6,122 bases of DNA, from NCBI GenBank assembly GCA_007116445.1, contig SKIM01000232.1, positions 1 through 6,122 of the forward strand. Direction: 5' to 3'. The stretch is from Natronohydrobacter sp. (GTDB lineage: Bacteria; Pseudomonadota; Alphaproteobacteria; Rhodobacterales; Rhodobacteraceae). Below the pieces are notes generated by a model. That model saw only the letters and a program-made list of their open reading frames with translations, ran no database searches and had not been told where the DNA came from. The position numbers were made by a program, and so were the translations under genes. Of this stretch, positions 1 through 5,354 are shown piece after piece (the stretch's first letter is position 1; the number at the start of each line of letters is the position of its first letter).

Positions 1-252
1 ATAGGGCGTGAACTGAGCGGGGTCTGCGTCGATGTCGAAGCAGGCGCGGAAGCGGATGGGCGAGCTGTCGCTGTCGATGGCGCGGAAATTCGACACCGGG
101 AAGTTCTGCGTCGCAGCAGAGGCAAGCGGTGTGAGGCGGACGTTCGTCTGTTCGGGCAGCCGGTCATAGAACCCATGGACCTGCAGATACCATGCCCCTA
201 CGCCAGCAACGATGGTGCAGCCCAGAAGCAGGATCACCAGAAACTTGCCCAT
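1..252 (-). CDS. DUF6446-like membrane-anchored protein, N-terminal part (runs off left edge)
   Basis: Reading leftwards from an ATG at 252-250, the frame stays open for 84 codons to the window edge, so the C-terminus is missing. The start overlaps the glyQ stop by one base (TGATG), which points to translational coupling; a G-rich stretch lies about 10 bases upstream. Residues 4-23 form one hydrophobic segment after a short MGK start, with no clear signal peptidase site, so I infer a single N-terminal membrane anchor with the rest in the periplasm. Visible later are a VHGFYDRL stretch (25-32) and an AIDSDSSPIRFRACF stretch (58-72) with a single cysteine, C71. The sequence and its position directly behind glyQ resemble the DUF6446 proteins I remember lying between glyQ and glyS in Rhodobacterales. 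The function of that family is unknown to me. The reading frame is secure; the family name is from memory and less certain. Confidence 0.8.
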   Translation of the reverse strand, partial: MGKFLVILLLGCTIVAGVGAWYLQVHGFYDRLPEQTNVRLTPLASAATQNFPVSNFRAIDSDSSPIRFRACFDIDADPAQFTPY

Positions 253-1196
253 CAGGCCACTGCCCCCCCGGCATCAGTCTGCACGAAAGCATCCGCGCAG
301 AGTTTCGCCAGCGCGCGCACGCGGCCGATATAGGCTTGGCGTTCGGTGACCGAGATCACACCGCGCGCATCGAGCAGGTTGAACAGGTGACTGGCCTTGA
401 TGCATTGGTCATAGGCCGGGTGCACCATGATATTCGCGCGGTTGCCAAGTTTGGGATCGCTCGCGTCGAAGCCCAGCAATCGCTGGCATTCTGCTTCGGC
501 ATCCTTGAAATGCTGGAACAGCTTTTCGGTATCCGCCCCGTCGAAATTATGGCGCGAATATTCCTCTTCGGTCTGGCGGAACACATCGCCATATGTCAGC
601 GGAATGCGCGCGTCGGGCGCATTGAAGGGCATGTCCATCACATGATCGACGCCCAGCACATACATCGCCAGACGCTCCAGACCGTAAGTCAGCTCGCCCG
701 AAACAGGGCGGCAGTCATGCCCGCCAACCTGTTGAAAATAGGTGAATTGCGACACTTCCATCCCGTCGCACCAGACTTCCCAGCCCAGGCCCCAGGCGCC
801 GAGCGTCGGGCTTTCCCAGTCATCCTCAACGAAGCGGATATCGTGCAAGCTGTCGTCGATCCCGATAGCGCGCAAGCTTCCGAGATAGAGATCCTGAAGA
901 TCAGGCGGCGAGGGTTTGATGATCACCTGATACTGGTAGTAATGCTGCAGACGATTGGGGTTTTCGCCATAGCGCCCATCGGTGGGGCGGCGCGAAGGCT
1001 GGACATAGGCTGCGGCCCAGGCGCGTGTGCCGAGTGCACGCAGGGTGGTGGCCGGGTGAAACGTGCCCGCGCCCACTTCCATGTCGTAAGGTTGCAGCAC
1101 TGCGCAGCCCTGAGCGGCCCAGTAATTCTGCAACCGCAGGATGATGTCCTGAAAGCACTGTGGCTTTTGTGATCCGGTCTCCGGGCCGTCAGACAT
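252..1196 (-). CDS. glyQ: Glycine--tRNA ligase alpha subunit
   Basis: This is the catalytic alpha chain of the heterotetrameric bacterial glycyl-tRNA synthetase, which activates glycine with ATP and charges tRNA-Gly in the cytoplasm together with the beta subunit GlyS. The 314-residue product matches the family closely, against 303 residues in E. coli. Conserved landmarks are GCAVLQPYDMEVGAGTFHP (30-48), the motif 2 region AYVQPSRRPTDGRYGENPNR (63-82), the FVEDDWESPTLGAWGLGWEVW stretch (about 122-142), FTYFQQVGG (151-159) and the motif 3 sequence YGLERLAMY (171-179). The frame extends upstream to a TTG at 1268, but the ATG at 1196-1194 is preferred. It has an AGAGG ribosome site 5 bases upstream, it starts just before the conserved region, and the TTG lies inside the likely -35 box. 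The partner glyS is not visible and is probably to the left, after the DUF6446-like gene. Confidence 0.97.
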   Translation of the reverse strand: MSDGPETGSQKPQCFQDIILRLQNYWAAQGCAVLQPYDMEVGAGTFHPATTLRALGTRAWAAAYVQPSRRPTDGRYGENPNRLQHYYQYQVIIKPSPPDLQDLYLGSLRAIGIDDSLHDIRFVEDDWESPTLGAWGLGWEVWCDGMEVSQFTYFQQVGGHDCRPVSGELTYGLERLAMYVLGVDHVMDMPFNAPDARIPLTYGDVFRQTEEEYSRHNFDGADTEKLFQHFKDAEAECQRLLGFDASDPKLGNRANIMVHPAYDQCIKASHLFNLLDARGVISVTERQAYIGRVRALAKLCADAFVQTDAGGAVA

Positions 1197-1201
1197 GGCC
1201 G

Positions 1202-1206
1202 CCTCT
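1202..1206 (-). promoter_or_regulatory. Ribosome binding site of glyQ
   Basis: AGAGG on the minus strand ends 5 bases before the ATG at 1196. It supports this start over the upstream in-frame TTG at 1268. Confidence 0.6.
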
Positions 1207-1239
1207 TGTTTTATCGTCGGATTTTCATAATGCTGCGCC

Positions 1240-1268
1240 TCAATAGGCAAGCTGCCCGACAGGGTCAA
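1240..1268 (-). promoter_or_regulatory. Putative sigma-70 type promoter of glyQ
   Basis: On the minus strand, TTGACC (1268-1263, five of six matches to the -35 consensus) is followed by a 17-base spacer and TATTGA (1245-1240, a weak -10 with three of six matches). Transcription would begin near 1233, giving a leader of about 35 to 40 bases before the glyQ ATG. Spacing and the strong -35 support it; the poor -10 limits confidence. No -35/-10 pair of similar quality was found for the divergent plus-strand gene. The best candidate there is a lone CATAAT at 1226-1231 without a -35 at normal distance. Confidence 0.45.
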
Positions 1269-1286
1269 CGGGCAAACCCGTGCGGG
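1269..1286. repeat. Short mutually exclusive inverted repeats in the divergent intergenic region
   Basis: CGGG (1269-1272), CCCG (1277-1280) and CGGG (1283-1286) lie in a row. The central CCCG could pair with the left copy across a CAAA loop, or extend as ACCCG with CGGGT on the right across only two bases, which is sterically poor. The arms are just 4-5 bases long in GC-rich DNA, so chance is a real possibility. The element lies immediately upstream of the proposed glyQ -35 box and in the leader region of the plus-strand gene. Confidence 0.2.
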
Positions 1287-1304
1287 TCTGGAAAGAAGCG
1301 ATTT

Positions 1305-1311
1305 GGAAGGA
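1305..1311 (+). promoter_or_regulatory. Ribosome binding site of the SPOR/peptidoglycan-binding protein
   Basis: GGAAGGA ends 9 bases before the ATG at 1321. The alternative in-frame TTG at 1303 overlaps this site and would add six non-signal-like residues, so the site decides the start in favour of 1321. Confidence 0.75.
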
Positions 1312-1320
1312 CGTCACAGC

Positions 1321-3114
1321 ATGAAATTCAGGTCTGGCTGCTTGGGGAGGCTGGCAGCCTCTGGGTCATTTGTCGCGCTGATCAGTGCCAGCGCGGTCAT
1401 GGCGCAGGATCAACGCTGGGTGCAGGTCGAGGCACATCGCGAATTGGACATGGCGCTGGAACGTGCCGAGATCCTGAACCAGCGGTTGGGCAATGTCAGC
1501 GGCTTCACATTGCCCAGCAACTGGCACGCGCTGAGCATCGGGCCTTTTGAAAGCGAGCTGGACGCGTTCAGCGTGCGTCGTCAGTTGCGCGCCGAAGGGG
1601 CGATCCCGGTTGATGCCTTTGTCAGCAACGGCTCGGACTATCTGGAGCAGATTTTCCCGCGTGACGGCGCGGCGCCTGTGGCTGCGACCGAAAACCGCCC
1701 GACCGAGGATATGGCGGTACTTGCCGCCCAGCCGGAGCCGGAACCGGACTTGGCGCCCGCAGTCGAGGCCATACCAGAGCCGGAACCGGAAGAAACACTG
1801 CGTCAGGCGCAGGCCAGCGAACGGGCGCTGGACCGCGATGCCCGCGCCGAGCTTCAGACTGCCCTGCAATGGTTTGGCTTCTATGATCTTTCGATCGATG
1901 CGGCTTTCGGTCCGGGCACGCGCCGCGCCATGAGCGCTTGGCAAACGGCCGAAGGTTTCGCGCCGACCGGGGTGCTGACCACGCGGCAACGCGGGCAACT
2001 GCTGGACGCCTATCGCGGCGAACTCGCGGCTTTGGGGATGCGCACCATCCGTGATGAACAGGCCGGGATCAGCATCGACCTGCCCATGGCACTGATCGAC
2101 TTCGACCGCCATGAGACCCCTTTCGCGCATTACACGAGCCGCGACGACAGTGGCGTTCAGGTGCTGCTGATCAGCCAATCAGGCAATCAATCCACGCTGT
2201 TCGGGCTTTATGAGATCATGCAGACGCTGGAAATCGTGCCCCTCGAGGGCGAGCGCACGCGGCGGCAGAACTCCTTTCTGCTGACCGGACAGAACGATAC
2301 GCTGCGATCGCATACGGTCGCGCAGCTGCGCGACGGGGCCATCAAGGGCTATACGCTGGTCTGGACACCAGAGCGCGACGCGCAGATGGCGCGGGTTCTG
2401 CCGATGATGGAGGCGAGTTTCCAGACCTTCACAGGCACCCTGCCCGACAGCGCGGGCCCGGCCAGCATAGTGTCGCGTGCGGATCTCCTGGCCGGGCTGG
2501 CCGTCCGTCGGCCAGAGCGTTCGCGTTCAGGCTTTTACATTGACGCAACCGGCACTGTCCTGACCAGCGCCGAGGCCGTGGCGCAATGCGAGCGCATCAC
2601 GATTGACGAAAGCTACGATGCGCGGGTGCATGCGGTGGACGACACGCTCGGGCTGGCCGTGCTGAAGCCGGAAACCCCGCTCGTGCCGATGGCCTTTGCA
2701 CAGTTCGAAGAGCGCGTGGCCAATCTGGGCAGCGAGATCACGATTTCGGGCTTTTCCTTCGAGGATGTCATGAGCCGCCCTGTGCTGACCTTCGGGCGCG
2801 TGGCGGATCTGAGCGGGCTTGCAGGCGAAACCGATCGGCTGCGGCTGAGCGCCGAAGTCCGGCAGGGCGATCTGGGCGGGCCGGTATTCGGCCCCAATGG
2901 CGCGGTACTGGGTTTGCTGTCGGGCGCGCCACAGGACGGAACGCGGCAATTGCCTTCGGATGTGAATTACGCGATCTCATCAAAGGCGATCCGCGATTTT
3001 CTGGCGCGCAGCAATGTGTCCAGCGGCACCTTGCGCGAAGATGTCGTGATGCCGCCCGAAGTGCTGACGCGGGTGGCGGGCGATCTGACCGTGCTGGTGT
3101 CGTGCTGGAACTGA
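1321..3114 (+). CDS. Secreted SPOR-like / peptidoglycan-binding protein with a degenerate trypsin-fold domain
   Basis: The 597-residue product begins with a Sec signal peptide: basic residues K2, R4 and R10, a hydrophobic core, and a likely cut after VMA (residue 28). Residues about 32-102 look like a SPOR domain (WVQV at 33-36, IGPF at 73-76), a fold that binds denuded septal peptidoglycan. A Pro/Glu-rich linker (about 128-165) leads to a PG_binding_1 type domain (about 173-232; AFGPGTRRAMSAWQ at 195-208). A middle region (about 249-395) is unrecognised. Residues about 400-575 resemble a trypsin/HtrA-like domain, but the usual catalytic positions are altered: TSAEAV (E418) replaces TSAHVV, G444 sits where the Asp of DLALL is expected, and GDLGGPV (L518) replaces GDSGGPV. 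It is therefore probably a non-proteolytic envelope protein despite likely automatic naming as a serine protease. After signal cleavage only two cysteines remain, C423 and C595. The gene diverges from glyQ and converges with the amidotransferase gene. Confidence 0.88.
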   Translation: MKFRSGCLGRLAASGSFVALISASAVMAQDQRWVQVEAHRELDMALERAEILNQRLGNVSGFTLPSNWHALSIGPFESELDAFSVRRQLRAEGAIPVDAFVSNGSDYLEQIFPRDGAAPVAATENRPTEDMAVLAAQPEPEPDLAPAVEAIPEPEPEETLRQAQASERALDRDARAELQTALQWFGFYDLSIDAAFGPGTRRAMSAWQTAEGFAPTGVLTTRQRGQLLDAYRGELAALGMRTIRDEQAGISIDLPMALIDFDRHETPFAHYTSRDDSGVQVLLISQSGNQSTLFGLYEIMQTLEIVPLEGERTRRQNSFLLTGQNDTLRSHTVAQLRDGAIKGYTLVWTPERDAQMARVLPMMEASFQTFTGTLPDSAGPASIVSRADLLAGLAVRRPERSRSGFYIDATGTVLTSAEAVAQCERITIDESYDARVHAVDDTLGLAVLKPETPLVPMAFAQFEERVANLGSEITISGFSFEDVMSRPVLTFGRVADLSGLAGETDRLRLSAEVRQGDLGGPVFGPNGAVLGLLSGAPQDGTRQLPSDVNYAISSKAIRDFLARSNVSSGTLREDVVMPPEVLTRVAGDLTVLVSCWN

Positions 3115-3119
3115 GCGGA

Positions 3120-3860
3120 TCAGGGCTGCGCGAAATGGCGCACGAAATTGGCCAGGATCCGGCCTGAGGCTTCCGTGCGCACCCCGGCACAGGCTTCGGT
3201 CAGCGCAGCGGCGCGTTCGGGCGGGAAATAGCCTTTTTCGCGGTAAACCCGGATGCGCAGGGCAAAGCTGTCGCCATCGGCTTCGGGGTGGAACTGGGTC
3301 GCATAGATGCGGTCGCGGTAGCGCAGCATCTGGATCGGGCAGCGCGCCCCTTCGAGCAGATGCACCGCGCCATCTGGCAGCGCGTCAAGCGCTTCCTTGT
3401 GGCCCACCAGCGCTGTGAAGCGTTCGGGCAGCCCGTCGAGCAGCGGATCGCCCGCGCTCTCAGACCTGCGCGTGCAGGTGATCGCGCCGACATCTTCGCC
3501 ATGATGGTCTTTGGACACGGGCGCGCCGAGATGACGGCCCAGAATGCCGATCCCGTAGCAACATCCCAGAAACGGCACATTCTCGGCCACGATATGCGGC
3601 ATCAGGCCGAGAATCTGCGCCTCGATCCGCGCTTCCATCGGCGTTTTCTCATGCGGCAGATCGCTGACACAGCCCGGCCCGCCACCGACGATCACACCAG
3701 ACACAGCGCGCAGGTCCAGATCTTCCGGCAGATCGCCCTGATCAAGCCGGATGCGCCGCGCATTGCCTTCCGTCAGCCCGGCCCGGCGCAGAATGGCCGC
3801 GAATTCCTCGTCGGCGGCCTCGGATTCGGGGCGCAGTTGCACGATCACAAAGGGCTTCAT
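3120..3860 (-). CDS. Stand-alone class I glutamine amidotransferase (GuaA-like GATase domain)
   Basis: The 246-residue product is a cytoplasmic class I (triad) glutamine amidotransferase. It would hydrolyse glutamine, or a gamma-glutamyl compound, through a cysteine thioester. Visible are VSGVIVGGGPGCVSD (53-67, the oxyanion-loop region), the nucleophile elbow GCCYGIG with C101 as likely nucleophile, and ATQFHPE (187-193) with H191 and E193 completing the triad. No synthetase domain follows, so it is not GMP synthase itself, although annotation tools often give it that name. The acceptor substrate cannot be told from sequence; gamma-glutamyl hydrolase-like activity is an alternative. The ATG at 3860 has AAGGA at 3874-3870 with a 9-base spacer. 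The gene begins 19 bases after the trkH stop and is probably co-transcribed with it. Its stop lies 5 bases from that of the converging plus-strand gene. Confidence 0.9.
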   Translation of the reverse strand: MKPFVIVQLRPESEAADEEFAAILRRAGLTEGNARRIRLDQGDLPEDLDLRAVSGVIVGGGPGCVSDLPHEKTPMEARIEAQILGLMPHIVAENVPFLGCCYGIGILGRHLGAPVSKDHHGEDVGAITCTRRSESAGDPLLDGLPERFTALVGHKEALDALPDGAVHLLEGARCPIQMLRYRDRIYATQFHPEADGDSFALRIRVYREKGYFPPERAAALTEACAGVRTEASGRILANFVRHFAQP

Positions 3861-3869
3861 TCCATGCCA

Positions 3870-3874
3870 TCCTT
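3870..3874 (-). promoter_or_regulatory. Ribosome binding site of the glutamine amidotransferase
   Basis: AAGGA on the minus strand lies 9 bases before the ATG at 3860, inside the 19-base gap after trkH. Two nearby ATG triplets (3870 and 3865) are out of frame with the gene. Confidence 0.65.
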
Positions 3875-3879
3875 CTCAG

Positions 3880-5328
3880 TCAGCCACGCCAGAAGCGCGG
3901 CAGCAACAGCACCAACACAGTCAGAATTTCCAGCCGGCCGACATACATGCCGATGATCATCAACCATTTGGCCGCAAGCGGGAACTCAGTCACAGCCCCG
4001 CTGTCAGTCACTTCCGGGCCGAAGACCGGGCCGACATTGCAGATCGACGTCCAGGCTGCCGTGATCGCCGTGCGCAATTCCAGCCCGGTCAGCGACAGCG
4101 CAACTGCAAGCGCCATGAAGCTGGCCACAAACACTGTGAACATCACAATCACCGAGGAAATGACATCCGGCTCCAACCGTTTGCCGTCAAGCCTGAGCGC
4201 CACGATCTGGCTGGGCCTGCGCAGCCGCTGCATCTGGCCGCGGATCGCCTCGAACAACACAAGATAACGAAACACCTTGAGCGAACAACCGGTTGAGGCC
4301 GTGCAGGCCCCGATGAAGCCCATCAGCACAACCACCAGGAGCGGGAAATCCCCCCAATCGGACACATCTTCGCTGCCATAGCCTGTCCCGGTCATCAGTG
4401 TGACGACATTGAACAGCGTCCCCCGCAGGATATCGAGCGGGTGGCCGTCGCTGGTCGCAAGCCGGTAAAGGATGATCGCCACCACCGCATAGGCGGCCCA
4501 ACGCAGGAAGGCGCGCACCTGCACATCGCGCAGGAAAGGCTGCCATGAGCCACCGACAAGCTGAATGAAGCGGATGAAGGGCAGCCCGGCGAGCAGCATG
4601 TAAAGCACAGAGACATATTCCAGCGGGCCGGTGAATTTCGCGAAGGACTGATCCGTGGTCGAAAACCCACCAGTGGCGATCGTGGTCATGGCGTGATTGA
4701 TGGCGTCAAAGCCGCTCATCCCATAGGCCAGATAGGACACGGTCGCAGCGACGGTCAGCCCGATATAAACCTGCAGCAGCCCCATCGAAATATCATAGAC
4801 GCGCGGCAGAACCTTGCCCATCGTGTCAAAGGCCTCGGCCTGAAAATGCTGCATCCCACCGACGCGCAGCACGGGCAGAAAAACCAGCGCGACGATGACG
4901 ATGCCAAGCCCGCCCAGCCATTGCAGCATCGAGCGCCAGACCAGCACACCGGGCGGCATGTCATCAAGCCCGGTCAAGACGGTCGTGCCAGTTGTGGTCA
5001 TGCCCGAGACGGCCTCAAAAAGCGCATCCGTTGCGTTATCCACGATCCCGCCCATCACAAAAGGCAGCGCGCCCAGCGTCGGCAGCACCGCCCAGAGGCT
5101 CGCTGTCAGCAGAAAGGACTGCCGCCGCCCCAGCCCATCGGCCAGCGCCTCGCGTGTGGCGAGTGCGGCAATTCCACCAATCAGGCTGACAAGGAAACTT
5201 GCACGGATGAAAGCCTGCCAGTTGTCATTGCCCGCCTGCCAATCCACAGCGGCCGGAATCAGCATCAGCACGCCCAGCGTCAGCGCCAGCAGACCGAGGA
5301 TGTGAAAGACGGGGCGCAAATCAAGCAT
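3880..5328 (-). CDS. trkH: TrkH-type potassium uptake channel subunit
   Basis: The 482-residue inner-membrane protein belongs to the TrkH/TrkG/KtrB superfamily, which forms the potassium pathway of Trk systems and is gated by the cytosolic NAD/ATP-binding subunit TrkA (not in this window). Length matches E. coli TrkH (483). The four pore-loop repeats are recognisable, each with a filter glycine: MTTTGTT (110-116, G114), IATGGFSTT (217-225), TGTGYG (313-318) and CNVGPVFG (430-437). The flexible intramembrane loop that gates the pore in this family appears as GACTASTGCSLK (340-351). The rest is many hydrophobic helices consistent with about ten to twelve membrane passes. The ATG at 5328 is chosen because the family usually starts close to an LDLRPVFHILG-type first helix. 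A TTG at 5358 overlapping the preceding stop would add ten residues, and neither start has a convincing Shine-Dalgarno. With the ATG, the gap after the kinase gene is 26 bases, suggesting an operon. Confidence 0.94.
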   Translation of the reverse strand: MLDLRPVFHILGLLALTLGVLMLIPAAVDWQAGNDNWQAFIRASFLVSLIGGIAALATREALADGLGRRQSFLLTASLWAVLPTLGALPFVMGGIVDNATDALFEAVSGMTTTGTTVLTGLDDMPPGVLVWRSMLQWLGGLGIVIVALVFLPVLRVGGMQHFQAEAFDTMGKVLPRVYDISMGLLQVYIGLTVAATVSYLAYGMSGFDAINHAMTTIATGGFSTTDQSFAKFTGPLEYVSVLYMLLAGLPFIRFIQLVGGSWQPFLRDVQVRAFLRWAAYAVVAIILYRLATSDGHPLDILRGTLFNVVTLMTGTGYGSEDVSDWGDFPLLVVVLMGFIGACTASTGCSLKVFRYLVLFEAIRGQMQRLRRPSQIVALRLDGKRLEPDVISSVIVMFTVFVASFMALAVALSLTGLELRTAITAAWTSICNVGPVFGPEVTDSGAVTEFPLAAKWLMIIGMYVGRLEILTVLVLLLPRFWRG

Positions 5329-5354
5329 AAGGGCCACGTTTTGCGCCAGAGCGG

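Noticed and set aside
192..1172. Long plus-strand open frame of 326 codons opposite glyQ
   Set aside because: It is antisense to the unmistakable glyQ coding sequence, has no recognisable domain and is explained by GC-rich codon bias.
1226..1231. CATAAT as the -10 box of a promoter for the plus-strand envelope gene
   Set aside because: No acceptable -35 lies 16 to 18 bases upstream; the nearest TTG-containing hexamer is only 14 bases away.
1197..1268. N-terminal extension of glyQ from a TTG at 1268
   Set aside because: The extra 24 residues are not family-like, the TTG overlaps the proposed -35 box, and the ATG at 1196 has its own ribosome site.
1366..2178. Minus-strand open frame of 270 codons within the envelope protein gene
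   Set aside because: It lies wholly opposite a well-supported gene with a signal peptide and domains and matches no family I know.
3127..3142. Inverted repeat TGCGC/GCGCA as an intrinsic terminator
   Set aside because: The stem is only 5 base pairs, there is no T tract on either side, and it lies inside coding sequence.
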